This document shows positions 1-5,939 of a stretch of DNA of 9,477 bases, piece by piece. The notes beneath the pieces are model-generated. The model did not search any database and was not told the DNA's origin. It saw nothing but the letters and a program-made list of their open reading frames with translations. A program made the position numbers and the translations under genes. Within the stretch, counting starts at the first letter, position 1; every line of letters starts with the position of its first letter. The stretch comes from CAVPGH01 sp046726955 (GTDB lineage Bacteria > Acidobacteriota > Vicinamibacteria > Fen-336), in the NCBI GenBank assembly GCA_046726955.1, contig JBKPBQ010000039.1:1-9477 (forward strand), given 5' to 3'.

Positions 1-41
1 CTCCCAAGGGCTCGCCGCCACACTGACCGCCGTCCTGTGTT

Positions 42-71
42 CAGGTGTGGAAAAGTGGAAGAAAGTGTGGA
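42..71 (+). promoter_or_regulatory. Putative MraZ operator array A, three direct repeats
   Basis: Three direct repeats with an exact 10-bp period have GTG at 45-47, 55-57 and 65-67. The units are CAGGTGTGGA (42-51), AAAGTGGAAG (52-61) and AAAGTGTGGA (62-71). Units 2 and 3 match the AAAGTG[T/G]+N3 MraZ box reported for Mollicutes, and unit 1 is degenerate. The array stops after three units; neither flank continues the period. It lies 16 bp before the GTG at 88 where MraZ homology begins, so autoregulation of copy 1 is the natural reading. No convincing -35/-10 pair is visible in the 41 bases before it, but the window edge cuts this region short. The function is inferred from spacing, sequence and position. 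Confidence 0.72.
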
Positions 72-87
72 ATACTCCCAGCCCTCT

Positions 88-597
88 GTGTTCAAAGGGA
101 CTTACAGGCACCGAATCGACGCCAAAGGCCGGCTTCCCGTGCCCGCGGCGTTCCGTCGCGAGCTCGCCGAGAAGGCGACCTCTTCGGTCGTCGTCACGCT
201 CCTCGACCAGTGCCTCGCCGCCTATCCGCCCGACGAGTGGTCCCGCCTCGAGGCGCAGCTCGGCGCGCTCCCCGCGTTCAGCGCGTCGGTCAAGACGCTC
301 ACCCGGCTCCTCGCCAGCCGCGCCGCGGACTGCGATTTCGACGTGCAGGGACGCATCCTCCTGCCTCCTCTCCTCCGCGAGGGAGCGCGGCTCGGCCAGG
401 ACGTCGTGGTCGTCGGCGTGCTGAACCGCTTCGAGGTCTGGGCGCCCGCGGCCTGGGAGTCGTTCCTCCGGGAGTCCGAACGTCTCCTCGACGACGTGAC
501 GCTCGGGGTAGCGTGGCCCCCGGTTCCAACCCCCACCGGTGGCCTCGCCGGACCTCCTCCGGGACCCCCTCTTCCACAGCGGAAACCCAAACGCTAG
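88..597 (+). CDS. mraZ: MraZ family transcriptional regulator, copy 1 (diverged)
   Basis: This is a DNA-binding protein of the MraZ/AbrB fold, which in other bacteria forms ring oligomers and represses the dcw operon. With the start at GTG 88 it has 169 residues. Two half-repeats are visible, each with the family DxxGR signature: D11-R15 (IDAKGRLPVP) and D85-R89 (FDVQGRILLP). The start at 88 is chosen because VFKGTYRHRID matches the usual MF(R/K)G family N-terminus. In-frame GTGs at 37, 55 and 67 are also possible. GTG 67 has a GGAAG at 57-61 that could act as a ribosome binding site, but these starts lie inside the operator repeats and add non-homologous residues. The last 26 residues (144-169) form a Pro/Gly-rich tail ending in a basic QRKPKR, beyond the normal end of the family. 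It differs strongly from copy 2 at 725. The family is secure; whether it is the main repressor is unknown. Confidence 0.88.
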   Translation: MFKGTYRHRIDAKGRLPVPAAFRRELAEKATSSVVVTLLDQCLAAYPPDEWSRLEAQLGALPAFSASVKTLTRLLASRAADCDFDVQGRILLPPLLREGARLGQDVVVVGVLNRFEVWAPAAWESFLRESERLLDDVTLGVAWPPVPTPTGGLAGPPPGPPLPQRKPKR

Positions 598-608
598 TTG
601 ATTTTCGC

Positions 609-638
609 TTGACACTCCGCCAGCCACACGTCTAGACT
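609..638 (+). promoter_or_regulatory. Sigma-70-type promoter for mraZ copy 2 and the dcw operon
   Basis: A perfect -35 hexamer TTGACA (609-614) is followed after 18 bp by TAGACT (633-638), which matches four of six bases of TATAAT. The preceding stretch 592-606 is AT-rich, which stands out in this GC-rich DNA and could act as an upstream element. Transcription would be expected to start near 645, inside the GTGG repeats of array B, so a bound MraZ ring would block initiation or escape. This matches the known placement of MraZ sites just downstream of the E. coli mra promoter. It is predicted from sequence only. Confidence 0.7.
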
Positions 639-639
639 C

Positions 640-669
640 GGCGTGGAATTTTGTGGAGTAAAGTGGTCG
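640..669 (+). promoter_or_regulatory. Putative MraZ operator array B, three direct repeats
   Basis: Three direct repeats with a 10-bp period have GTGG at 643-646, 653-656 and 663-666. The units are GGCGTGGAAT (640-649), TTTGTGGAGT (650-659) and AAAGTGGTCG (660-669). The last unit is a perfect AAAGTGG box. The geometry equals that of array A (three units, 10-bp period), although the flanking bases differ. This argues that the spacing is kept by selection rather than by recent duplication. The array begins two bases after the -10 hexamer and overlaps the expected transcription start. Confidence 0.75.
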
Positions 670-697
670 GAAGACCATCCGCGTCCGGAGGTCTCCG
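668..697 (+). promoter_or_regulatory. Leader hairpin between operator B and mraZ copy 2
   Basis: A 12-bp stem with two single-A bulges closes on a 4-base loop. Arm 668-681 (bulges at A671 and A677) pairs with 686-697 around loop CGTC (682-685). The pairs are CGG/CCG, AGACC/GGTCT and TCCG/CGGA. Nine of the twelve pairs are G-C. A short TTTT tract lies at 703-706, six bases after the stem, too weak and too distant for a confident intrinsic terminator. A GGAGG (687-691) is buried in the 3' arm, but it is 33 bases from the ATG at 725 and is unlikely to be the ribosome binding site. Possible roles are attenuation, mRNA stability or protein binding; none is shown. Confidence 0.5.
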
Positions 698-724
698 CGC
701 CCTTTTCCCCCGAACGGTGCCGAC

Positions 725-1168
725 ATGCTCCGGGGCAACCATCGCGCGCGCATCGACGACAAGGGGCGGCTCAAGGTCCCCAACGGCTTCCGCACCGTCG
801 TCGAGTCGCAGTGGGGTCTCGAGCTCTTCGCGACGAGCATCACCGGCGAGTTCGTGCGGCTCTACCCGATGGCGGTGTGGCTCGAGATCGAGAGAAAGCT
901 CGCCACCGTTCCCTCGACGCTTCCCTCCAAGGTGCGATTCCTCGACCGCGTGAACTACTTCGGCCAGGCCACGGCGCTCGACCGGCAGGGACGCGTGCTC
1001 CTTCCGCAGCGGCTGCGCGAGGCGGCGGGGATGTCGGGCGAGGTGAGCGTCCTCGGCCAGCACAACCACCTCGCGGTGTGGAACGAGGAGCGGCTGCAGC
1101 AGCGCCTCTTCAAGCAGCAGCCGTTCACGGACGACGACGGAAAGGCGCTGGCGGAGTTCGGGATCTGA
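725..1168 (+). CDS. mraZ: MraZ transcriptional regulator, copy 2 (canonical length)
   Basis: This is an MraZ-family regulator of 147 residues, the usual family length. The start ATG at 725 gives MLRGNHRARID, in register with the family N-terminus, and no other in-frame start lies near it. Only a weak GGTG (716-719) serves as a possible ribosome binding site. The two AbrB-like halves carry DxxGR at D11-R15 (IDDKGRLKVP) and D86-R90 (LDRQGRVLLP), the second followed by an 'LGQHNHLAVWNEE' segment typical of the family C-terminal half. It has its own promoter, operator array and leader hairpin, and ends 4 bp before rsmH, so it heads the operon. In other bacteria MraZ represses this operon and can be counteracted by overproduced RsmH. 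Copy 2 is the better candidate for the standard repressor; copy 1 is the more diverged partner. Confidence 0.94.
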   Translation: MLRGNHRARIDDKGRLKVPNGFRTVVESQWGLELFATSITGEFVRLYPMAVWLEIERKLATVPSTLPSKVRFLDRVNYFGQATALDRQGRVLLPQRLREAAGMSGEVSVLGQHNHLAVWNEERLQQRLFKQQPFTDDDGKALAEFGI

Positions 1169-1172
1169 TGCC

Positions 1173-2042
1173 GTGGAGCACCGTCCCGTCCTGCTCGAGG
1201 AATCGCTGGAGCTGCTCGCGGTGAAGCCGGGAGGACGCTACGTGGACGGCACGCTCGGCCTCGGCGGCCACGCCGCGGAGATCCTGCGGCGGAGCGCGCC
1301 CGACGGCCGCCTCCTCGGCACGGACCGCGACGGCGAAACGCTCTCCCGCGCTCGTGAGAATCTCGCGGAGTTCGGCGAGCGCGTGAGGAGCGTGCAGGCC
1401 GATTTCCGGCAGGTCCCCGAGCTCCTCGGCGAGGAACGTGTCGACGGAATCCTCCTCGACCTCGGCATCAGCTCCGCGCAGCTCGACGACGCGGAGCGCG
1501 GCTTGAGCTTCCAGGCCGAAGGCCCGCTCGACATGCGCCTCGACCGCTCCGAGGGCTTGACCGCGGGCGAGGTGGTGAACCGCATGCGCGAGCGCGAGCT
1601 CGCGGACCTCATCTACCGCTACGGCGAGGAGCACGCCTCGCGCCGCATCGCGCGCGCGATCGTGGCCGCGCGGCCGCTCCGAACGACGCGTGAGCTCGCG
1701 GAGGTCGTGCGCCGCGCCGCTCCCCGCAGCCGGCGTCCGGGACTCCATCCCGCGACGCGCACGTTCCAGGCCCTCCGCATCCACGTCAACCGCGAGCTGG
1801 AGGGGCTCGGGGACGCGCTCATGGCGCTCGCGCGGTCGCTCCGCCCCGGAGGCCGGATGGCGGTCATCGCCTTCCACAGCCTCGAGGACCGCGAGGCGAA
1901 GCAGGCCTTCCGCGCGCTCGGCCGCGACGGCTTCCGGATCCTCACGAAGAAGCCGGTGCGGCCGGGGCCGGCCGAGGTGGATCGCAATCCCCGGGCGCGC
2001 AGCGCGCGCCTGCGCGGCATCGCGCGCGAGGAGGCGGCGTGA
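1173..2042 (+). CDS. rsmH: 16S rRNA (cytosine(1402)-N(4))-methyltransferase RsmH (MraW)
   Basis: RsmH uses S-adenosylmethionine to N4-methylate C1402 of 16S rRNA in the decoding centre. The protein has 289 residues, slightly shorter than the usual ~310. The GTG start at 1173 gives VEHRPVLLEESLELL, the standard N-terminus, with a modest GGGA at 1160-1163 upstream. SAM-binding motif I is DGTLGLGGH (25-33). Further family blocks are DGILLDLGISSAQLD (91-105), the adjacent FQAEGPLDMRLD, and AFHSLEDR (from 233). A C-terminal block resembling KPVRP...E...NPRARSARLR closes the fold. It begins 4 bp after mraZ copy 2, and its stop overlaps the ftsL start in GTGA (2039-2042), so it is surely co-transcribed. 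Identification is secure. Confidence 0.97.
   Translation: MEHRPVLLEESLELLAVKPGGRYVDGTLGLGGHAAEILRRSAPDGRLLGTDRDGETLSRARENLAEFGERVRSVQADFRQVPELLGEERVDGILLDLGISSAQLDDAERGLSFQAEGPLDMRLDRSEGLTAGEVVNRMRERELADLIYRYGEEHASRRIARAIVAARPLRTTRELAEVVRRAAPRSRRPGLHPATRTFQALRIHVNRELEGLGDALMALARSLRPGGRMAVIAFHSLEDREAKQAFRALGRDGFRILTKKPVRPGPAEVDRNPRARSARLRGIAREEAA
2029..2034 (+). promoter_or_regulatory. Strong ribosome binding site for ftsL
   Basis: A perfect AGGAGG lies inside the end of rsmH, four bases before the GTG at 2039. It supports GTG as the ftsL start and suggests that the 4-bp overlap with rsmH is used for coupled translation. The spacing is a little short. Confidence 0.7.
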
Positions 2043-2446
2043 GGGACGGTGCTTCCTTCCTCCTCGGAAAGCCGATCGACAACTCGCAGGTGGTCCGCCA
2101 GGTGGACCCGCGGTCCAGCCGGGAGATCTGGCTGCTCATCTTCCTCGTCTTCTCGCTCGTGGGCGGGCTCGTGCTCTACGCCTGGCCCGCGCTGCAGATC
2201 CGCAACTCGGGCATGACCGCGGTCCAGCTCTCGCGCGAGATCGAGCGGCTGCGCGAGGAGAACCGCAAGCTGCGCCTGGAGAAGGCCGCGCTCGAGAACC
2301 TGCGGAGGGTGGAGACGATCGCCGAGCGGGACCTCGGCCTCGTCATCCCCGGCGCGGAGAGCACCGTGGTCGTGGAGCCGCCGCAGCCGCTGCCGCCCGG
2401 CGCGCACCTCGCGAGCCGCCGCGCTCCCGGGGCGGAGACGAACTGA
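2039..2446 (+). CDS. ftsL: Cell division protein FtsL (FtsL/DivIC type)
   Basis: This small bitopic protein of the divisome is expected to form a coiled-coil complex with FtsB/DivIC and FtsQ/DivIB and to activate FtsWI at the septum. It has 135 residues. A cytoplasmic N-terminus of about 29 residues is followed by one membrane segment (about 30-49, IWLLIFLVFSLVGGLVLYAW). Next comes a charged heptad region rich in Leu, Arg and Glu (about 62-95, QLSREIERLREENRKLRLEK...). A short C-terminal tail is Pro-rich. The GTG start at 2039 is supported by AGGAGG and by the GTGA overlap with rsmH. Primary sequence is poorly conserved in this family, so the call rests on topology plus the fixed position between rsmH and ftsI. 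That combination is diagnostic in dcw clusters. Confidence 0.9.
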   Translation: MRDGASFLLGKPIDNSQVVRQVDPRSSREIWLLIFLVFSLVGGLVLYAWPALQIRNSGMTAVQLSREIERLREENRKLRLEKAALENLRRVETIAERDLGLVIPGAESTVVVEPPQPLPPGAHLASRRAPGAETN

Positions 2447-2448
2447 GC

Positions 2449-4467
2449 ATGGAACCCCTGGGCGCGCATCCCCACGACCAGGCGCTGCCCACGGTGCGTC
2501 AGCGCCGCACGCGCCTGCGCCTGATGCTCCTCGCGCTGTCGATGTCGCTCTGGGCGCTCGTGATCGCGATCCGCCTCTTCCACCTGCAGGTCCTCGCGCG
2601 GTCCGACTACGAACACCAGGGCTCGCGGCAGAGCGAGCGCACGATCAACCTCGACCCGCGGCGGGGACCGATCCTCGACCGCAACGGGCATCCCCTCGCC
2701 TTCTCCGTGGACGCGGAGAGCCTCTACGCGGTGCCGCAGGACATCTCGAAGCCCGCGGCCACCGCCGCCGCCCTCGCCCGCGCGCTCGGCCTCGACGCCG
2801 CCGGCCACAAGGACCTCCAGGCCCAGCTCCAGAAGAACCGCGCCTTCGTCTGGGTGAAGCGCAAGCTCGACCCCGTCACCGCGCGCACGGTGCGCGAGCT
2901 GCAGCTCGACGGCATCGGCTTCCTCTCCGAGAACCGCCGCTACTACCCCAAGCGCGAGCTCGCGAGCCAGGTGCTCGGCTACGTGGGCGTCGACAACACG
3001 GGCATGAGCGGCATCGAGTACGCGTTCGAGGAGGTGATCCGCGGGCGCGCGGCCAAGGTCGTGGTGACGACGGACGCCCGCCGCCGCCCCGTGGGCCACA
3101 CGGAGCGGCCGAGCACCGACGGGAACACCATCGTCCTCGCCCTCGACCAGTCGATCCAGTACGTCGCGGAGCGCGAGCTCGACCGGGCGATGCTCGACAC
3201 GGGCGCTCTGTCCGGAGTGGTGGTCGTGCTCGAGCCCACGACCGGCGAGGTCCTTGCCCTCGCCAACCGCCCCACCTTCAACCCCAACCGCTTCGCCGCC
3301 TACCCCTCCTCGCGCTGGCGCAACCGCGCGGTGACGGACGCCTACGAGCCGGGCTCGATCTTCAAGATCGTCACCGCCGCCGCCGGCATCCAGGAGCACG
3401 TGGTGAGCCCCGAGGAGATCCTGGACTGCGGCCGGGGCGCGATCGAGATCGCGGGGACGGTGATCAACGACCACGCGGTCTTCGACAAGCTGACGTTCAA
3501 GGACGCGGTGGCCAAGTCGAGCGACATCGGGATGATCCGGGTGGCCCAGCGCGTGGGGCGCGAGAACTTCAACCGCTACATGCGCGACTTCGGCTTCGGC
3601 GCCCCCACCGGCATCGAGCTGCCCGGGGAGTCGGCGGGTCTGCTGCGCGGGACGTCGAAGTGGAGCGCCCTCTCGCTGCCTTCGCTCGCCTTCGGCCAGG
3701 AGGTGGGCGTGACGGCGCTCCAGATGGCCATGGCCGCGGCCGCGGTGGCCAACGGCGGGTACCTGATGAAGCCGCTGGTAGTGAGCCGTGTCGAGGACGC
3801 CTCCGGACGGGTGGTGCGGGAGACGAAGCCGTTCGTGGTGCGCAAGGTGCTCGAGCCGGAGACGGTCGCGACGCTCACCGACATCCTGAAGGAGGTCGTG
3901 CGCAGCGGCACGGGGCGCAACGCGCACATCCCCGGGTACGTGGTGGCGGGCAAGACGGGGACGGCCCAGAAGATCGACCTCTCGGGCCGATACTCGATGG
4001 TTGACCACGTGGCGTCCTTCGTGGGCTTCGTGCCCGCGGAGCGGCCCGCCCTCGTGGTGCTCGTTTCCCTCGACTCCCCGCGCGGGCCGCGCAACCAGGG
4101 CGGGGACGTGGCGGCACCCGTCTTCGCGCGGGTGGCGGAGGCGGCGCTGCGCTACCGCGCGGTCGCCCCCGACGACACGGCGCGCGTGTTGCGCGCGAGC
4201 ACGCCGCTCGAGACGGGCATGGTACCCGCGGCCTACCACCCGGAGCCGGCGGCCGCGCCCGTGGACGATGGAGAGCCGGCGCTCATGCCCGACTTGCGGA
4301 GACGCTCCGCCCGCGAGGCGGCGATCGTGGCCGCGCGTCGAGGCCTCATCGTGGAGCTGCACGGCTCGGGACGCGTCGTCTCGCAGTCGCCGGAGCCGGG
4401 CACGGAGATTGAAGCGGGCAACACGTGTGTGCTGACCCTGGGCCGGGAGCCGGGAGGGGCTCCGTGA
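2449..4467 (+). CDS. ftsI: Septal peptidoglycan transpeptidase FtsI/PBP (class B) with C-terminal PASTA domain
   Basis: This class B penicillin-binding protein cross-links septal peptidoglycan with FtsW. It has 672 residues from ATG 2449, two bases after the ftsL stop; GGAG at 2434-2437 is a possible ribosome binding site. A cytoplasmic N-terminus precedes one membrane anchor (about 23-43) ending in the typical RLFHLQV. The dimerisation/pedestal domain starts with RGPILDRNG. The transpeptidase domain has the nucleophile S303 in SIFK (303-306) and KTGT from K502. The second motif is S357-S358-D359, where the family usually has SxN. A Pro/Ala-rich linker (about 575-609) leads to a single PASTA domain (about 610-667), as in SpoVD-type and many non-proteobacterial FtsI proteins. 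PASTA modules can bind peptidoglycan or other divisome parts. The reading frame stays open far upstream, but that is a shadow of rsmH and ftsL. The stop overlaps the murE start. Confidence 0.96.
   Translation: MEPLGAHPHDQALPTVRQRRTRLRLMLLALSMSLWALVIAIRLFHLQVLARSDYEHQGSRQSERTINLDPRRGPILDRNGHPLAFSVDAESLYAVPQDISKPAATAAALARALGLDAAGHKDLQAQLQKNRAFVWVKRKLDPVTARTVRELQLDGIGFLSENRRYYPKRELASQVLGYVGVDNTGMSGIEYAFEEVIRGRAAKVVVTTDARRRPVGHTERPSTDGNTIVLALDQSIQYVAERELDRAMLDTGALSGVVVVLEPTTGEVLALANRPTFNPNRFAAYPSSRWRNRAVTDAYEPGSIFKIVTAAAGIQEHVVSPEEILDCGRGAIEIAGTVINDHAVFDKLTFKDAVAKSSDIGMIRVAQRVGRENFNRYMRDFGFGAPTGIELPGESAGLLRGTSKWSALSLPSLAFGQEVGVTALQMAMAAAAVANGGYLMKPLVVSRVEDASGRVVRETKPFVVRKVLEPETVATLTDILKEVVRSGTGRNAHIPGYVVAGKTGTAQKIDLSGRYSMVDHVASFVGFVPAERPALVVLVSLDSPRGPRNQGGDVAAPVFARVAEAALRYRAVAPDDTARVLRASTPLETGMVPAAYHPEPAAAPVDDGEPALMPDLRRRSAREAAIVAARRGLIVELHGSGRVVSQSPEPGTEIEAGNTCVLTLGREPGGAP
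4452..4457 (+). promoter_or_regulatory. Ribosome binding site that fixes the murE start
   Basis: GGGAGG lies six bases before the GTG at 4464, within the last codons of ftsI. It favours GTG 4464 over an in-frame GTG at 4425, which would add 13 non-homologous residues and a longer overlap. Confidence 0.65.
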
Positions 4468-5939
4468 CCCTCGCGGAGCTCGCCGCCCTCCTGCCGGGAG
4501 CGCAGCTCTCCGGCGATCCCGCGCTCCCGGTCACGGCCGTCGTCCACGACTCTCGCCAGGCGGGGGCCGGATCGCTCTTCGTGGCGATCCGCGGCCTCGT
4601 CGTGGACGGAAACCGTTACGTGGAGGCGGCGCGGAAGAAGGGAGCGGCGGCCGTCGCCTCGGAGGAGCCGGCGCTGCCGGGCGTGCCGTGGATCCGCGTT
4701 CCGGACGCGCGAGAGGCCCTCGCCGTCCTCTCCGCCGCGGTCCTCGGCCACCCGGCGCGCTCGCTCGATCTCGTCGGCGTCACCGGAACGAACGGCAAGA
4801 CCACCACGGCCTACCTGATCGACGCCGCGCTGCGCGAGGCCGGAGAGAAGCCGGGGCTCATCGGTACCGTCGAGTACCGGGTGGGAAATCGGCTCGTCGA
4901 GGCCGCGCGCACGACGCCCGAGTCCTCGGACCTGCAAGCCCTGTTCCGGCAGATGGTGGACAGTGGCTGCCGCCGGGTGGTGATGGAGGTCTCCTCGCAC
5001 TCGCTCGTCCTCAAGCGCGTCCACGGCTGCGCTTTCAAGGTCGCGGTCTTCACCAACCTCACCCGCGACCACCTCGACTTCCACGGGGACATGGAGACGT
5101 ACTTCGCGGCCAAGCGGATCCTCTTCGACACGCTGCTGCGGGAGGACGGACACGCCGTCATCAACCGCGACGACGACCACGCGGACGAGCTCATCCGCGC
5201 GTCGCGGGGGCGAGTCTGGACCTACTCGCTAAACGCCCCCGCCGACGTCGCGGTCGAGGAGGTCACCCTCTCCCTCGAGGGGACGCGGGTGCGTGCCCTC
5301 ACCCCCGTCGGCCCGGTCGAGATCACGACGCCGCTCGTGGGCCGCTTCAACGTGCAGAACGTCCTCGCCGCGCTCACCGCCGGCCTCGCCCTCGGCCTTC
5401 CCGAGGACGTGCTGCGTCGCGGTCTGGGGTCGCTCAAGGGAGTGCGCGGCCGCCTCGAGCGCGTGGTGGCCGGTCAGGACTTCACCGTGCTCGTGGACTA
5501 CGCCCACACCGACGACGCGCTCAAGAACGTCCTGGAGACCGTGCGCGAGCTGCGGCCGCGCCGGCTCATCACGGTGTTCGGCTGCGGAGGAGACCGCGAC
5601 CGCACGAAGCGGCCGCTCATGGGAGCTGTGGCCTCCCGGCTCTCCGACGTCGTCGTCCTCACCTCCGACAACCCGCGCAGCGAGCCGCCCGAGGCGATCC
5701 TGGAGGAGATCCGCCGCGGCATTCCCGCGAGCCGCTCCGGCGACACCTACGTGATCCCGGACCGCCGGGATGCCATCGCCAAGGCGCTGGAGATGGGGCG
5801 CGAGGGCGTCGTGGTGGTGATCGCGGGCAAGGGACACGAGACCTACCAGGTGCTGCGCGACCGCACCGTCCCCTTCGACGACCGGCAGGTGGCGCGGGAC
5901 ATCCTGCACCGCCTGGCCGCGCCCAACGGAAAGAGATGA
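4464..5939 (+). CDS. murE: UDP-MurNAc-L-Ala-D-Glu:meso-diaminopimelate ligase MurE
   Basis: MurE is the cytoplasmic ATP-dependent ligase that adds the third residue of the stem peptide. It has 491 residues, normal for the family. The substrate-binding N-terminal domain (about 1-95) is followed by the P-loop GTNGKTTT (108-115), TTPESSDLQ and NLTRDHLDFHG. The conserved, probably carbamylated lysine is K217. The C-terminal domain contains YAHTDDALKN, FGCGGDRDR and DNPR (402-405). DNPR, with its Arg, is the established signature of meso-DAP-adding enzymes as opposed to L-lysine enzymes, and so predicts DAP-type peptidoglycan. The GTG start overlaps the ftsI stop as GTGA (4464-4467) and has a good ribosome binding site. 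The stop overlaps murF as ATGA. Identification and specificity are both well supported. Confidence 0.97.
   Translation: MTLAELAALLPGAQLSGDPALPVTAVVHDSRQAGAGSLFVAIRGLVVDGNRYVEAARKKGAAAVASEEPALPGVPWIRVPDAREALAVLSAAVLGHPARSLDLVGVTGTNGKTTTAYLIDAALREAGEKPGLIGTVEYRVGNRLVEAARTTPESSDLQALFRQMVDSGCRRVVMEVSSHSLVLKRVHGCAFKVAVFTNLTRDHLDFHGDMETYFAAKRILFDTLLREDGHAVINRDDDHADELIRASRGRVWTYSLNAPADVAVEEVTLSLEGTRVRALTPVGPVEITTPLVGRFNVQNVLAALTAGLALGLPEDVLRRGLGSLKGVRGRLERVVAGQDFTVLVDYAHTDDALKNVLETVRELRPRRLITVFGCGGDRDRTKRPLMGAVASRLSDVVVLTSDNPRSEPPEAILEEIRRGIPASRSGDTYVIPDRRDAIAKALEMGREGVVVVIAGKGHETYQVLRDRTVPFDDRQVARDILHRLAAPNGKR

Noticed and set aside
1..41. Possible promoter upstream of array A
   Set aside because: No -35/-10 pair with acceptable spacing is visible and the window edge removes most of the region that would be needed.
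515..544. Stem-like inverted repeat including the palindrome CCACCGGTGG in the tail of mraZ copy 1
   Set aside because: It has a mismatch, a 10-base loop and no following T-tract, lies in coding sequence of very high GC, and is easily explained by composition.
631..636. TCTAGA palindrome next to the -10 region
   Set aside because: A six-base palindrome is expected by chance and it is part of the promoter; there is no sign of a cloning junction.
1690..2448. In-frame upstream extension of ftsI
   Set aside because: The translation is Arg/Ala/Pro-rich and overlaps rsmH and ftsL in another frame; ATG 2449 fits FtsI topology and sits two bases after ftsL.
2176..4362. 728-residue open frame on the minus strand across ftsL and ftsI
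   Set aside because: It lies opposite genes with clear family motifs, and its translation is low-complexity His/Arg/Ala/Gly/Glu typical of antisense frames in GC-rich DNA.
4688..5935. In-frame upstream extension of murF
   Set aside because: It is a shadow frame within murE; ATG 5936 overlaps the murE stop and matches the MurF N-terminus.
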